Shown: positions 34,924-45,633, counted from the first letter of the stretch. The stretch: 64,000 nt of DNA from Pollutimonas subterranea (GCF_002849655.1 NZ_PDNW01000010.1:1-64000); one strand, 5' to 3'. Numbers and translations are program-made. Notes: generated by a model from the letters alone, not told the origin.

Positions 34924-36216
34924 ATGACTGTTTCGCAGCAGGTATTTCTTCGCGACGCGATGCGCCGCTTGAACCTCACCCGCGACGTCTTCGCCGCACG
35001 CATCGGTGTCAAGCGCAGGGCGCTTGATACGTGGCTGCTGCCGGAAGGGTCGCAAGAATTCCGAACCATGCCCGAAGTCGTGTCCCGCTTCGTGACCGAG
35101 ATTGTCCAGAACGAAGGCTTGCTGCAAAAGTATGCGCAAAGCGCACAGTCAGGACCCCTGCGCGATCGCATCGCTTATCACGGCAAACACCAGCTGTTGT
35201 CCGTGGATCAGTTCACCCGCGAGTCTGTCGAAGATTTGTTCCGCATTGCCGACCAGATGCAGCCGATTGCGCGGCGTCAAAAAGTGTCTCGTGTGCTGGA
35301 AGGCGCGGTCCTGGGCAACTTGTTCTTTGAAGCCAGTACTCGTACCAGGGTGAGTTTCGGCGCCGCGTTCTGCCGGCTGGGCGGGTCGGTGTGCGACACG
35401 ACCGGATTCACTTTTTCTTCCATGGCCAAGGGTGAATCCATATACGACACGAGCCGCGTCATGAGCGGCTACGTCGATGCCATGGTCATACGCCATCCGG
35501 AAAAGGGTTCGGTGGCCGAATTCGCACAGGCGACCAATATTCCAGTGGTCAATGGCGGCGATGGGCCGGGTGAGCATCCCAGCCAGGCTTTGCTGGATTT
35601 GTACACGATTCTGACTGAGTTTTCGCGCTTGGGAAAATTACTGGATGGCGCGCATATAGCACTGGTCGGAGATCTGAAATATGGTCGTACCGTGCACTCG
35701 CTGATCAAGCTCCTGGCGCTGTATCGTGGGCTGAAATTTACGCTTATTGCCCCGCACGGCCTCGAGATGCCCGAGTACATTCTGGAAGAAACGGGCAAGC
35801 ACGGGCACACCATCATTCAAAGCAGTTCTTTGGAAGAGGGGCTGGTGGGCGCTGACGTCATTTACGCAACCCGGGTGCAGAAAGAACGCTTTGCGGCGGA
35901 AGAGCTCGAGGGATACACGCCTGACTTCCAGGTGAACAAGGCCATCATTGACAAGTGCTGCGGCCCTGATGTCATCGTCATGCATCCGTTGCCCCGGGAT
36001 AGCCGCGAAGGTGCCCATGACCTCAGCGTGGACTTGAACCACGATACGCGACTGGCCATTTTCAGGCAGACCGACAATGGCATACCGGTTCGCATGGCCA
36101 TTTTCGCGGTGCTTTTGGGTGTCGAGGGATTGGTGCAGCATTCGCTGCGCGACGTCACCTGGAGCCCACCATCGCATATCGGACCCGACGATAGCATCCT
36201 GCACGATATGGATTAA
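34924..36216 (+). CDS. pyrB: Aspartate carbamoyltransferase with N-terminal helix-turn-helix extension
   Basis: A 430-residue protein. Residues about 85-425 are aspartate carbamoyltransferase, which joins carbamoyl phosphate and aspartate in pyrimidine synthesis. Visible are FFEASTRTRVSF with S138-T-R-T-R142, a KGESIYDTSRVMSGYVDAMVIRHPE segment, GDGPGEHPSQALLDLYT, VGDLKYGRTVHS and HPLPR. The first 75-80 residues are extra compared with the usual 310-residue catalytic chain and look like an XRE-type domain: LRDAMRRLNLTRDVFAARIGVKRRALDTWLLP. A perfect palindrome lies just upstream and no pyrI or pyrC is adjacent. A family with this extension occurs in Bordetella relatives. Autoregulation is inference. 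Confidence 0.9.
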   Translation: MTVSQQVFLRDAMRRLNLTRDVFAARIGVKRRALDTWLLPEGSQEFRTMPEVVSRFVTEIVQNEGLLQKYAQSAQSGPLRDRIAYHGKHQLLSVDQFTRESVEDLFRIADQMQPIARRQKVSRVLEGAVLGNLFFEASTRTRVSFGAAFCRLGGSVCDTTGFTFSSMAKGESIYDTSRVMSGYVDAMVIRHPEKGSVAEFAQATNIPVVNGGDGPGEHPSQALLDLYTILTEFSRLGKLLDGAHIALVGDLKYGRTVHSLIKLLALYRGLKFTLIAPHGLEMPEYILEETGKHGHTIIQSSSLEEGLVGADVIYATRVQKERFAAEELEGYTPDFQVNKAIIDKCCGPDVIVMHPLPRDSREGAHDLSVDLNHDTRLAIFRQTDNGIPVRMAIFAVLLGVEGLVQHSLRDVTWSPPSHIGPDDSILHDMD

Positions 36217-36231
36217 GTCGTAGTGGGAACG

Positions 36232-36268
36232 GTATCCAGGCCTGGCAACAGCAGCCTGGATACTTTTT
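36232..36268 (+). terminator. Intrinsic terminator of pyrB
   Basis: GTATCCAGGC / GCCTGGATAC, a perfect 10-bp stem with a 12-base loop and TTTTT, 16 bases past the pyrB stop. Confidence 0.92.
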
Positions 36269-36283
36269 CGGCCTGTATTACGC

Positions 36284-37180
36284 CTATTTTCGTTCGCCGC
36301 CCAGCGCTTCGACCAGTTCGGCGATCAGGCGCGATAGTTCGCCGGTCATCAAGGTGAAGTCGGAATCGAACTGTTCGGCATCGTTGTGAGCCGAACCATC
36401 CTGGCCTTCCTTCAAGACATCCAGGGGATTGACTCGCTTGATATCCAGGCCTTCGGTCATCGTGAATGACACCCGGTCGGCCCAGGTCAAGGCCAGGCGC
36501 GAGCACTGCTTGCCAGCCTGGACATGCTTGCGTACATCGTCGATTTCGATGCTTTGGCGCACATAGCGAATGGCAGACCCATTTTCATTGGTGGACTTGA
36601 GCTCGGTGTCCTGATCGATGCTGAATCCGGACGGTGGTTCATCGGTAATCAGCCAGTTCGTCATTGCCGCGGCAGGTGACTGTTCCACAAAAAGCGGAGC
36701 GATCGGGAATGATTCGATGGCTTTGGCCAGCATGCCAAGCACCTCGTCGCTTTTTGCCGCAGCCGCCGCATCGATAACCAGCCAATGATTGCGGGTATCC
36801 ATCCAGACACGCGTATCACGGTAGATGCTGAACGCCTTAGGAAGCAGTTCGACCGTTACTTGCTCCTTGATGTCTTTCATCTGCTTGCGGCCGGGCTTGA
36901 ATCCCTGTTGCTCTTCGATATCCTGAGCCTTGGCCTTTGCCACCTGGTTGATGACGGTGGATGGCAGCAGCTTCTTGTCGGCGCGCAGGCTGAGCAAAAA
37001 TTGTCCGTTCACTTCATGCACGAGCCCACTGTTCTCGCAAGGCGGTACCCATCCCAAACTTTGCATTTCCTGGCTACCGCCAGGTTTGAAGGCCTGTTTC
37101 TCAATGGCCGCTTCCAGCGAATCCGCGGTGCACGACCATGAGGGAGCCAGACGAAATATCCTGAGATTCTTGAACCACAT
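36284..37180 (-). CDS. rdgC: Recombination-associated protein RdgC
   Basis: A 298-residue RdgC, a ring-shaped DNA-binding protein that encircles duplex DNA and restrains RecA loading. The start at 37180 gives the characteristic [11 protein letters not shown]; the open frame upstream of it has no family similarity. The core blocks [21 protein letters not shown] and [10 protein letters not shown] are present. Length agrees with E. coli RdgC (about 300). It is divergent from recA, 685 bases away, and convergent with pyrB. Confidence 0.94.
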   Translation of the reverse strand: MWFKNLRIFRLAPSWSCTADSLEAAIEKQAFKPGGSQEMQSLGWVPPCENSGLVHEVNGQFLLSLRADKKLLPSTVINQVAKAKAQDIEEQQGFKPGRKQMKDIKEQVTVELLPKAFSIYRDTRVWMDTRNHWLVIDAAAAAKSDEVLGMLAKAIESFPIAPLFVEQSPAAAMTNWLITDEPPSGFSIDQDTELKSTNENGSAIRYVRQSIEIDDVRKHVQAGKQCSRLALTWADRVSFTMTEGLDIKRVNPLDVLKEGQDGSAHNDAEQFDSDFTLMTGELSRLIAELVEALGGERK

Positions 37181-37865
37181 GTTTTGATGTCTTCTTGAGT
37201 TGTTGGCGCCTTGAGTACGCCCGTACTGCAAGCGTTGGCCAGAGATAAAGATCGACGATTGTAAGCCCAATTGCAGGACAGGTCCGGCGTAGGCGCGCAA
37301 AGTTATCGCGTCGCCACAGCGAAAGGAGGACAAAAAAATGGCCCGAAGTGCCGGAGCATCGAGCCATGAGGGGCACACGCCATTGCACTATTAAAACTCG
37401 CGGGGCGTGCAATGGCGGTGAGGAAGGGTGTGGTGCAGCACTATCAAACCGGGGGATCAGACGCCTGATAGCAAGCCGCCACGTTCCATCCATAAATGAC
37501 ATTCTAATTGTCCAGCCTGACGTTGCGCTGAAATGGCAGGCAAGGCCACGCAGCCTCTCCCGGCGTGCTCCGCCGGGACCGTGTCGGCGCTACATCCGAC
37601 GCCGGAGCCGGGTGAACGGGAAAGTCCATGGGCAAGAGTACTGGCGTCGCCGGCGATTAAAATGGGCATGTCCGGCGGCGGTCCTGCGGACTGACGGGCT
37701 TGGCCTACGCTGGCACGGGCCGTTGCCCACTGGCGGCATGGAATTGCACTAGGGCAAACTGGATATCTGTTTATTTATACAGTACAATTTGATGCAATAA
37801 TTCCTATCGCTTCAATTGCCGCGTTACTGCGCTTTTAATCATTCGCTTCAAGTCAAGGATCCTAC
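37181..37865. other. rdgC-recA intergenic region with GC-rich hairpins and the recA promoter
   Basis: 685 bases without a convincing gene; a plus-strand open frame (37348-37752) has an arginine-loaded, unprotein-like translation. Structures seen: an 11-bp perfect inverted repeat CGCCATTGCAC / GTGCAATGGCG (37378-37417), an 8-bp stem with a 5-base loop TCCCGGCG-TGCTC-CGCCGGGA (37558-37578), and GTCGG/CCGAC (37583-37600). They may belong to an unannotated small RNA. The recA LexA box lies at the right end. Confidence 0.5.
37765..37784 (+). promoter_or_regulatory. LexA (SOS) box of recA
   Basis: ATCTGTTTATTTATACAGTA: the core CTGT-N8-ACAG (37767-37782) is exact and the spacer is AT-rich as expected. 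It lies 83 bp upstream of the recA ATG. Confidence 0.9.
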
Positions 37866-38945
37866 ATGGACGACAAAAACAGCAAAGCCGCGACCGAGCG
37901 CGCCAAAGCACTCTCTGCCGCCTTATCCCAAATCGAAAAGCAATTCGGCAAGGGTTCGGTAATGCGCTACGGCGACGACAAGGTAGAACACGATATCCTG
38001 GTTTGCTCCACGGGCTCCCTTGGCCTGGATATCGCTTTAGGCGTCGGCGGCTTGCCACGCGGCCGCGTCATCGAAGTCTACGGTCCGGAATCCTCGGGTA
38101 AAACGACCCTTACACTGCAAGTTATCGCCGAAATGCAAAAAATTGGCGGCACGTGCGCGTTTATCGATGCCGAGCACGCTCTTGACGTCCAATACGCCTC
38201 CAAGCTGGGCGTAAACCTAAACGATCTGCTCATTTCCCAGCCCGATACCGGTGAACAGGCTCTTGAAATTACCGATGCGCTCGTGCGTTCGGGCTCGGTC
38301 GATCTCATCGTCATCGACTCGGTCGCCGCACTGGTGCCCAAGGCCGAAATCGAAGGCGATATGGGCGACTCCCTGCCTGGTTTGCAGGCCCGTCTCATGA
38401 GCCAGGCCTTGCGCAAGTTGACTGCCAACATCAAGCGCGCAAATTGCATGGTTATCTTTATTAATCAGATCCGCATGAAAATCGGTGTCATGTTCGGTAA
38501 TCCTGAAACGACTACCGGCGGTAATGCGCTCAAATTTTACGCGTCGGTTCGACTCGATATCCGACGCATCGGCGCCATCAAGAAAGGCGACGAGGTCGTT
38601 GGCAATGAAACCCGTGTCAAAGTGGTCAAGAACAAGGTCGCACCGCCATTCAAGCAGGCCGAATTCGACATCATGTACGGCGCAGGTATTTCTCGTGAAG
38701 GTGAAATCATCGATCTTGGCGTGCAGGCTGGTATTGTCGACAAGGCCGGCGCCTGGTTCAGCTATAGCGGAACACGTATAGGGCAGGGCAAGGATAACGT
38801 CCGGGAATACCTGAAAGAGCACCCCGATATGGCGTTCGAGATCGAGAACCGGGTACGTGAGCAGTCCGGCGTCGTTGCGCAGGCGGCCTCCACCATCAGT
38901 AAAAACGTGCCGCCGCTTGCTCCCGAAGAAGATCCCATCGACTAA
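37866..38945 (+). CDS. recA: Recombinase RecA
   Basis: A 359-residue RecA, the ATP-dependent strand-exchange protein and LexA co-protease. Walker A is GPESSGKT at residues 73-80. [20 protein letters not shown] contains Walker B and loop L1, and [22 protein letters not shown] covers L2. The acidic C terminus is short. It is SOS controlled through the upstream LexA box and followed 15 bases later by recX, its inhibitor. Confidence 0.98.
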   Translation: MDDKNSKAATERAKALSAALSQIEKQFGKGSVMRYGDDKVEHDILVCSTGSLGLDIALGVGGLPRGRVIEVYGPESSGKTTLTLQVIAEMQKIGGTCAFIDAEHALDVQYASKLGVNLNDLLISQPDTGEQALEITDALVRSGSVDLIVIDSVAALVPKAEIEGDMGDSLPGLQARLMSQALRKLTANIKRANCMVIFINQIRMKIGVMFGNPETTTGGNALKFYASVRLDIRRIGAIKKGDEVVGNETRVKVVKNKVAPPFKQAEFDIMYGAGISREGEIIDLGVQAGIVDKAGAWFSYSGTRIGQGKDNVREYLKEHPDMAFEIENRVREQSGVVAQAASTISKNVPPLAPEEDPID

Positions 38946-38960
38946 TCGTCAAGACCGGTC

Positions 38961-39467
38961 ATGCGCTCCGACGACGACTTCGAAACTTTGTCCCCAGGGG
39001 ATCCCGAAGGCGGCAAGCCCAAGAAAAAGGGGCCAAGCCTGAAGGCGCGTGCCATTGCCATGCTTTCAAGGCGCGAGAATTCACGCCTTGAATTGCAGCG
39101 CAAACTCGCTCCACATGCAGACAGCGCCGAAGAACTCGATGGCTTGTTGAACGACCTGGAACGCGAAAACTGGCTATCGAATCAGCGTTTTGCGCAAAAC
39201 CTGGTACATAGGCGGGCACATACCAAAGGCGCCAGCCTTATCGTCCAGGAACTTCGCCAGCATGGCCTGGCCGATGAAACCATCTCAGAACTTCAACAGC
39301 AATTACGCCACACCGAAGTCGACCGCGCCCGTACAGTCTGGGAAAAAAAATTCGGGCACGCTCCCGAAGATGCCAAGGCATACGCCAGGCAGTTCCGCTT
39401 TCTTGCGTCGCGCGGCTTTTCTCCGGAATGCCTGCGTCGAATCCTGGGCGACCTGCCCGACCAGTAA
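38961..39467 (+). CDS. recX: Regulatory protein RecX
   Basis: A 168-residue RecX that binds along RecA filaments and limits their extension. It is built from three-helix repeats; visible are AIAMLSRRENSRLELQRKL, LNDLERENWLSNQRFAQNLV and FRFLASRGFSPECLRRIL. A lysine-rich N-terminal extension (KPKKKGPSLK) precedes the first repeat. It is 15 bases downstream of recA, the classical arrangement, and so shares its SOS control. Confidence 0.93.
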   Translation: MRSDDDFETLSPGDPEGGKPKKKGPSLKARAIAMLSRRENSRLELQRKLAPHADSAEELDGLLNDLERENWLSNQRFAQNLVHRRAHTKGASLIVQELRQHGLADETISELQQQLRHTEVDRARTVWEKKFGHAPEDAKAYARQFRFLASRGFSPECLRRILGDLPDQ

Positions 39468-39519
39468 AGTCATATCGTCACCCAGCCCGCGGCCCAACTA
39501 GGGTCCGCCCTGCATAAAG

Positions 39520-40440
39520 TCAGCGCACGGCTTTTATTCCGGTCAATGTCTTGAAGCACGTCTCGCGCGCCTGGGCCAGGAAGGCCTGAAGATAGTCGGC
39601 CTGCATATCCTCGCTGCGCAGTGCCGCATACAAGGTTCGCCAGACCCCTTTTTCCCCCAGATGGCATACGTGTAGCCATGGTTGTGACGCGTATTCGGTG
39701 AGAGCCCAGTTGGGAAGGGCAGCCACGCCTCGCTGACTGGCTACCAGCTGGACGATGACCGGGGTAAGTTCGGCCTTGCGGATCGCGGCCGGCTCCACGC
39801 CGGCAGGATCAAGAAACACAGTAAACACGTCAAGGCGCTGACGTTCCACAGGATAGGTGATCAGGACCTGCTCCGCGAGTTGTTCCGCTTCTATGTGTTT
39901 ATGGTGCGACAAGGGATTGCCCGTTGCGACCGCCAATACCAATTCATAACGAAATAGCGGTACGTACTCGACGGCCTCGCTTTCCTGCGGATCGGAAGTA
40001 ATGACGACATCCAGGTCTCCGCGCAGCAACGCCGGCAGCGGAGCAAACGAAAACGCCGCGGACAGGTCCAGCGCGACATCAGGCCAGTCTTGCCGGAAGG
40101 CATCAAGGGCGGGCATGAGCCATTGAAAACACGAGTGGCAATCGATGGCCAGGTGGAGCCGGCCTGTACGCCCGGCAGCCAGGCGTTGAAGTTCGCGCTC
40201 GGTAGCCTTCACACGGGGCAGTACTTCATCGGCCAAGGCAAGGATACGCAGTGCCGCGGTAGTGAGTCGGGCCGGGCGGGTGCGTCGGTTCAGCAGCGGG
40301 GTTTTCAGCCGTACCTCCAGGTCGCGAAGTTGGTGCGAAAGGGCGGATTGGGTGACATGAAGACGATCGGCCGCTTCCTGCAAGCTACCCGCGTCCCGGA
40401 TGGCACTGAGTGTTTCCATGTGGCGGATTTCAAGGAGCAT
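39520..40440 (-). CDS. metR: LysR-type methionine regulator MetR
   Basis: A 306-residue LysR-family regulator. The N-terminal winged helix-turn-helix is at about 4-62 (METLSAIRDAGSLQEAADRLHVTQSALSHQL). The C-terminal periplasmic-binding-like effector domain normally senses homocysteine in MetR. The assignment rests on the MetR-like HxETLxAIxxAGS start and on divergent placement 120 bases from metE. It probably activates metE and represses itself. Confidence 0.93.
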   Translation of the reverse strand: MLLEIRHMETLSAIRDAGSLQEAADRLHVTQSALSHQLRDLEVRLKTPLLNRRTRPARLTTAALRILALADEVLPRVKATERELQRLAAGRTGRLHLAIDCHSCFQWLMPALDAFRQDWPDVALDLSAAFSFAPLPALLRGDLDVVITSDPQESEAVEYVPLFRYELVLAVATGNPLSHHKHIEAEQLAEQVLITYPVERQRLDVFTVFLDPAGVEPAAIRKAELTPVIVQLVASQRGVAALPNWALTEYASQPWLHVCHLGEKGVWRTLYAALRSEDMQADYLQAFLAQARETCFKTLTGIKAVR

Positions 40441-40488
40441 GGCTGTATGCCTTAGCGAGAGTTTTACTCATGTTATGCATGGTGTATT

Positions 40489-40501
40489 TGATTTTGATTC
40501 A
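40489..40501. promoter_or_regulatory. Candidate MetR binding site
   Basis: TGATTTTGATTCA fits the MetR motif TGAA-N5-TTCA with one mismatch and lies midway between metR and metE. A second, looser candidate TGAT-N6-TTCA lies at 40530-40543. Confidence 0.45.
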
Positions 40502-40560
40502 TTCCATTGTAAAGGCACAATGGACGAGCTGATTAATTATTCATCTTACAAAGAATTAAC

Positions 40561-42855
40561 ATGACCATCACTCATAATTTAGGATTTCCTCGAATTGGCG
40601 TTCAGCGCGAGCTTAAACGTGCACTTGAGGCGTACTGGTCTGGGGCGCAATCGGCGCAGGATCTTGAGGACACCGGGCGGGAGTTGCGTGCGCGCCACTG
40701 GAAGCTGCAGGCAGCAGCGGGACTGGACTTTGTGCCTGTCGGCGATTTTGCCTGGTATGACCATGTCCTGGAATGGACTACATTGCTGGGTGCCGTGCCC
40801 GCACGTTTCGCCCAGTCCGACCGTGAACCGGTGGCGCTGGACACACTTTTCAGGATGGGCCGCGGACGCGCGCCCACGGGCACGCCGGCCGCCGCCTGCG
40901 AAATGACCAAATGGTTCGACACCAACTACCATTACCTCGTGCCCGAATTGGTGCCGAACCAGTCCTACCGCATTGCCCGCCGTTACTTGTTCGATCAGAT
41001 TGAAGAGGCGCAGGCGCTTGGGCATCGCGTGAAGCCTGTAATTCCAGGTCCCTTGACTTGGTTGTGGCTGGGCAAGGGTGACGCATTTTCCCAAGGCGCG
41101 ACCGATCCTGCCAAGCTCGACCTGCTGGACAATCTGCTGCCCGTCTACCAGCAAGTGCTGCAGCAAATAAAGGAGTTGGGTGTTGAATGGGTGCAGATCG
41201 ACGAGCCCATTCTTGGGCTGGATCTGCCGCCGGCATGGCAAAGCGCATTCAAGGTGGTCTACAAGCAACTGGCGCAAGCCGGTATCCCGATATTGCTGGC
41301 GACTTATTTTGAGCATCTGCATGAGAACGTCGAGGTCTTGAACGGTTTGCCGGTACAGGGAGTCCACATCGATCTGGTGCGCGCTCCGGACCAGCTCGAT
41401 GACGTCCTGGCTGTGGTGAGCGACGAGCAAGTATTGTCGCTGGGCTTGATCGATGGCCGGAATGTATGGCGTACCGATTTGGACAAGGCGCGCGCGCTGG
41501 TCGAAACACTTGCCGTTCGTCGGGGCGATCGTTTGTGGCTGGCGCCCTCGTGCTCCTTGCTGCACGTGCCGGTGGATCTTGATGCGGAGCATGAGCTCGA
41601 TGCCGAATTGCGTGGCTGGCTGTCTTTCGCCACCCAAAAGCTGGACGAGCTGGCCTGGTTGGCCGATTCCTTATCCACGATTCCGTCTTCTACCTCGCAA
41701 ACTGCGTTGCAACGCCAGCGCCTTGCCTTGCAGGGCAGGAAAGACTCGGGCCGCATCCATAATAAGGTTACCCAAAAAGACTTGGTGGCGTCCGCCGACC
41801 TGGATCGTAATCGGGCGCCTTTTGCCCAGCGTATTCTCCGACAGCAGGAAAAGCTGGGCCTGCCCGCCTATCCGACCACGACGATAGGCTCATTTCCCCA
41901 AACCCCTGAAATCCGGGTGTCGCGCCGGGACTGGAAGAGCGGTGCATTGAGCGACTCGGCCTATCAGGCGGCCATGCGCAAGGAAATCGAGCACGTCATA
42001 CGGTTCCAGGAACGGATAGGTCTGGATGTGCTGGTGCATGGCGAGGCCGAGCGCAACGATATGGTGGAATACTTCGGCGAATTGCTGGGCGGTTTCGCTT
42101 TTACGCAGAATGGGTGGGTCCAGAGCTACGGCTCGCGCTGCGTCAAGCCTCCCATTATCTTTGGCGATGTTGCACGGCCGGCTCCCATGACGGTGGCTTG
42201 GTCGGCCTATGCGCAGTCACTGACTGAAAAACCGGTAAAAGGGATGTTGACCGGGCCGGTGACCATACTGCAATGGTCGTTTGTACGCGATGACCAGCCG
42301 CGGGAAACCACCTGCCGCCAACTGGCGCTAGCCCTGCGCCAAGAGGTGGTGGACCTGGAGAACGCGGGTATTGCCGTCATCCAGATCGACGAGCCTGCAT
42401 TTCGCGAAGGTTTGCCGCTGCGCCGGGCCGACTGGTCACGCTATCTGGAATGGGCGGTCGATTGCTTCCGTCTGTCGACCGTCGGGGTCAAGGACGAAAC
42501 GCAAATACATACTCATATGTGTTATTCGGAGTTCAATGACATTATTCAAGCCATTGCTGCAATGGACGCGGATGTCATTACCATTGAGACCTCGCGCTCC
42601 AATATGGAGTTGCTGGCGGCATTTGAAGACTTCCAGTACCCCAACGACATAGGGCCGGGCGTTTACGATATTCACTCGCCTAACGTGCCTGATACCGAAT
42701 GGATGGTTGCACTCATGCAAAAGGCGGCGCAGCGATTGCATCCGCAGCGTTTATGGGTCAACCCCGATTGCGGCTTGAAAACCCGCGGGTGGGCTGAAAC
42801 TGAGGCGGCGCTGGTCAGGATGGTCGGTGCCGCCCAGGCACTGCGCTATACTTAG
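40561..42855 (+). CDS. metE: Cobalamin-independent methionine synthase MetE
   Basis: A 764-residue MetE that transfers the methyl group of 5-methyltetrahydropteroyl-triglutamate to homocysteine. The two fused beta-barrels are recognisable. The zinc site is in the C-terminal half: [11 protein letters not shown] (His and Cys), a Glu in the following IETSRS segment, and Cys in [22 protein letters not shown] marks the start of the catalytic half. No cobalamin riboswitch is visible in the 120-base leader, so control is probably by MetR alone. Confidence 0.97.
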   Translation: MTITHNLGFPRIGVQRELKRALEAYWSGAQSAQDLEDTGRELRARHWKLQAAAGLDFVPVGDFAWYDHVLEWTTLLGAVPARFAQSDREPVALDTLFRMGRGRAPTGTPAAACEMTKWFDTNYHYLVPELVPNQSYRIARRYLFDQIEEAQALGHRVKPVIPGPLTWLWLGKGDAFSQGATDPAKLDLLDNLLPVYQQVLQQIKELGVEWVQIDEPILGLDLPPAWQSAFKVVYKQLAQAGIPILLATYFEHLHENVEVLNGLPVQGVHIDLVRAPDQLDDVLAVVSDEQVLSLGLIDGRNVWRTDLDKARALVETLAVRRGDRLWLAPSCSLLHVPVDLDAEHELDAELRGWLSFATQKLDELAWLADSLSTIPSSTSQTALQRQRLALQGRKDSGRIHNKVTQKDLVASADLDRNRAPFAQRILRQQEKLGLPAYPTTTIGSFPQTPEIRVSRRDWKSGALSDSAYQAAMRKEIEHVIRFQERIGLDVLVHGEAERNDMVEYFGELLGGFAFTQNGWVQSYGSRCVKPPIIFGDVARPAPMTVAWSAYAQSLTEKPVKGMLTGPVTILQWSFVRDDQPRETTCRQLALALRQEVVDLENAGIAVIQIDEPAFREGLPLRRADWSRYLEWAVDCFRLSTVGVKDETQIHTHMCYSEFNDIIQAIAAMDADVITIETSRSNMELLAAFEDFQYPNDIGPGVYDIHSPNVPDTEWMVALMQKAAQRLHPQRLWVNPDCGLKTRGWAETEAALVRMVGAAQALRYT

Positions 42856-42885
42856 AGGGTTTATCGCTATATACGTTTTTTGTAG

Positions 42886-43467
42886 ATGCCCCTACCTCTT
42901 TCTAACATTGCCCGCGAACCTTTGCATACGCGTTCCATACGCGTGAGTTCGTTTGCCCGGGAAGACGGCCAGTGGGATCTCGAAGCCGAGCTCATCGACA
43001 CCAAGGCTTACGACTTCCCACTTAGGGACGGCGCGTCAATACACCGCGCCGGTGACCCTATTCATCACATGCATCTTCGCGTCACGATCGACGACCAGTT
43101 CCTGATCACGGATGCTGTCGCCGATTATGACGCAGCCCCGTACAACGAGAACTGCAGCGCCATCGCGCCTGATTACCGCTCTCTCGTGGGCATGAATCTG
43201 CTGCGCAACTTTCGCCAGACGGTCAAAGACCGCTTTGGCAGAACAGCAGGCTGCAGCCACATGACGGAACTCTCTTATCTTTTGCCGACGGTCGCGATTC
43301 AAACCATGGCCAATAAGCGGCGCCAAGAGCAATTGGCGCCGGGCAAGCAGGAGAAGCGTCCATTTCAGCTCGAGGGTTGTCATGCCCTCAGGCTGGATGG
43401 TCCGATTGCAAAAGAGTTTTATCCCCAGTGGTATAAATCCCCGAAAGTCGAGACAAAGTGCGAATAG
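42886..43467 (+). CDS. DUF2889 family protein
   Basis: A 193-residue DUF2889 protein of unknown function. Family features are the N-terminal RxxHTRSIRVSSFAREDGxWDLEAELIDTKAYDF, the HHMHLRVTIDDQFLITD strand and a GCSHMTEL segment with conserved Cys and His. In Bordetella-like genomes the gene commonly sits next to sucC-sucD, as it does here (83 bases upstream). It was once suspected of a link to aromatic or propionate metabolism elsewhere, but no activity is established. Confidence 0.85.
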   Translation: MPLPLSNIAREPLHTRSIRVSSFAREDGQWDLEAELIDTKAYDFPLRDGASIHRAGDPIHHMHLRVTIDDQFLITDAVADYDAAPYNENCSAIAPDYRSLVGMNLLRNFRQTVKDRFGRTAGCSHMTELSYLLPTVAIQTMANKRRQEQLAPGKQEKRPFQLEGCHALRLDGPIAKEFYPQWYKSPKVETKCE

Positions 43468-43550
43468 GCATATCCCGTGGGGCGGCTAAGCACGATGCCC
43501 ACTGGCGCACGCGTTCTTTTTCCAATTCTTTACGTTCTGACAGGTAATAA

Positions 43551-44711
43551 ATGAAAATTCATGAGTATCAAGGCAAGGAACTGCTGAGAAAGTTTGGCGT
43601 TACTGTCCCCCGCGGAATTCCGGCTTTTTCCGTTGAAGAGGCCGTCGCTGCCGCCGAGAAACTGGGCGGGCCCGTATGGGTGGTGAAGGCGCAGATTCAC
43701 GCGGGTGGCCGTGGCAAGGGCGGCGGCGTGAAACTGGGTCGTTCCATCGACGAAGTGCGCCAATTGTCCTCCGAGATCCTGGGCATGCAGCTGATCACGC
43801 ACCAGACTGGCCCGGACGGCCAGAAAGTAGGTCGCCTTCTTGTTGAAGAAGGCGCCGACATCAAGAAAGAATATTACGTCGGCATCGTTACCGACCGTGG
43901 TACGCAACGCGTATGCGTGATGGCGTCGAGCGAAGGCGGCATGGACGTCGAAGAAGTCGCCGAGAAAACACCCGAAAAAATCCTGAAGGTGTTCGTTGAC
44001 CCCAAGACCGGGCTCACCGACAAGGAAGCGGCAGAATTGGCGCGTGGTATCGGCGTACCTGAGGCTTCAGTCGAAAAAGCAGCGGCTGAATTCCAGAAGC
44101 TCTACAAAGCATACTGGGACACCGACGCCTCGCTCGCGGAAATCAATCCGCTGATCCTCACCAACTCGGGCGATATCATTGCGCTGGACGCGAAGTTCAA
44201 CTTTGATTCCAACGCCTTGTACCGTCACCCCGAAATCGTCGAATACCGCGATTTGGCCGAAGAAGATCCGGCCGAAATCGAAGCCAGCAAGTTCGACCTG
44301 GCTTATATCCAGCTTGACGGGAATATTGGCTGCCTGGTCAACGGCGCAGGCCTGGCCATGGCCACCATGGACACGATCAAGCTGTTCGGCGGCGAGCCGG
44401 CCAACTTCCTGGACGTGGGCGGCGGAGCAACGGCCGAGAAAGTGACGGAAGCGTTCAAGATCATGCTCAAGAACGAAGGCGTCAAAGCCATTCTGGTGAA
44501 CATTTTCGGCGGCATCATGCGTTGCGACGTCATCGCCGAAGGCGTCATTGCCGCCTGCAAGGCCGTGAATCTCAGCGTACCTTTGGTGGTGCGCATGAAG
44601 GGCACCAATGAAGAGCTTGGCAAGAAATTGCTGGCCGAGTCTGGCCTGCCTATTATCAGCGCTGACACCATGGCCGAAGCCGCGACTAAAGTCGTAGCTG
44701 CCGCGAAATAA
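43551..44711 (+). CDS. sucC: Succinyl-CoA synthetase beta subunit
   Basis: The 386-residue ADP-forming beta subunit. The ATP-grasp domain begins [17 protein letters not shown], with [20 protein letters not shown] for nucleotide binding and the EINPL metal site. The C-terminal ligase domain has [11 protein letters not shown] and FLDVGGGA. With SucD it converts succinyl-CoA to succinate with ATP formation in the TCA cycle. It is 22 bases upstream of sucD. Confidence 0.98.
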   Translation: MKIHEYQGKELLRKFGVTVPRGIPAFSVEEAVAAAEKLGGPVWVVKAQIHAGGRGKGGGVKLGRSIDEVRQLSSEILGMQLITHQTGPDGQKVGRLLVEEGADIKKEYYVGIVTDRGTQRVCVMASSEGGMDVEEVAEKTPEKILKVFVDPKTGLTDKEAAELARGIGVPEASVEKAAAEFQKLYKAYWDTDASLAEINPLILTNSGDIIALDAKFNFDSNALYRHPEIVEYRDLAEEDPAEIEASKFDLAYIQLDGNIGCLVNGAGLAMATMDTIKLFGGEPANFLDVGGGATAEKVTEAFKIMLKNEGVKAILVNIFGGIMRCDVIAEGVIAACKAVNLSVPLVVRMKGTNEELGKKLLAESGLPIISADTMAEAATKVVAAAK

Positions 44712-44733
44712 GAATACTGCCGAGGATCTGTAA

Positions 44734-45615
44734 ATGTCGATTTTGATCAACAAAGACACTAAAGTCATTACCCAGGGAATTACCGGCAAGACCGGTCAAT
44801 TCCATACCCATATGTGCCGCGAGTACGCCAACGGTAAGGCGGCGTTCGTAGCAGGCGTGCATCCCAAGAAGGCCGGCGAGAACTTCGAAGGCGTGCCTAT
44901 TTTCGGTACCGTCAAAGACGCCAAGGCCGAAACGGGCGCCACCGTTTCCGTCATCTATGTTCCGCCCGCAGGCGCCGCTGCCGCCATCTGGGAAGCGGTA
45001 GACGCCGACCTGGACCTGGTCATCTGCATTACCGAAGGCATTCCGGTACGCGACATGCTGGAGCTGCGTAATCGCATGCGCGACCAGAACAAGACTGCGC
45101 TGGTGCTCGGGCCCAATTGCCCCGGCCTCATTACGCCTGACGAACTGAAGATCGGCATCATGCCCGGTCATATTTCCCGCAAGGGCCGTATCGGCGTGGT
45201 CAGCCGTTCCGGCACGCTTACCTACGAAGCGGTGGCACAGCTGACCGAACTGGGCCTGGGTCAATCGACGGCTGTCGGCATCGGTGGTGATCCGATCAAC
45301 GGTCTGAAGCATATCGATATCCTCAAGCTGTTCAACGACGATCCAGACACTGACGCAGTCGTCATGATCGGCGAAATCGGCGGACCTGATGAAGTCAATG
45401 CGGCCGAATGGGCTAAAGACAACATGACCAAGCCGGTTGTAGGCTTTATTGCCGGCGTTACCGCTCCTGCGGGCAAGCGCATGGGCCACGCCGGCGCGCT
45501 GATTTCCGGCGGAGCCGATACGGCCGACGCCAAGCTCGAAATCATGGAAGCTTGCGGCATTCGCACTACGCGCGATCCTTCGGAAATGGGCAAGTTGCTT
45601 AAATCCGTGCTGTAA
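44734..45615 (+). CDS. sucD: Succinyl-CoA synthetase alpha subunit
   Basis: A 293-residue alpha subunit with the CoA-binding Rossmann domain (GITGKTGQFHTHMCREY) and the phosphorylated active-site His252 in RMGHAGALISGG. GIGGDPINGLKHIDILKLF is the subunit contact region. It forms the alpha-beta enzyme with SucC and is followed by a strong terminator. Confidence 0.98.
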   Translation: MSILINKDTKVITQGITGKTGQFHTHMCREYANGKAAFVAGVHPKKAGENFEGVPIFGTVKDAKAETGATVSVIYVPPAGAAAAIWEAVDADLDLVICITEGIPVRDMLELRNRMRDQNKTALVLGPNCPGLITPDELKIGIMPGHISRKGRIGVVSRSGTLTYEAVAQLTELGLGQSTAVGIGGDPINGLKHIDILKLFNDDPDTDAVVMIGEIGGPDEVNAAEWAKDNMTKPVVGFIAGVTAPAGKRMGHAGALISGGADTADAKLEIMEACGIRTTRDPSEMGKLLKSVL

Positions 45616-45633
45616 AAGAGTCTGCTCGTAGAG

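Noticed and set aside
37348-37752. 134-codon open frame between rdgC and recA
   Set aside because: Arginine- and tryptophan-loaded translation, no ribosome site, and it spans strong hairpins.
40441-40560. Cobalamin or SAM riboswitch before metE
   Set aside because: The 120-base intergenic region is too short and has none of the conserved elements; a MetR-type site fits better.
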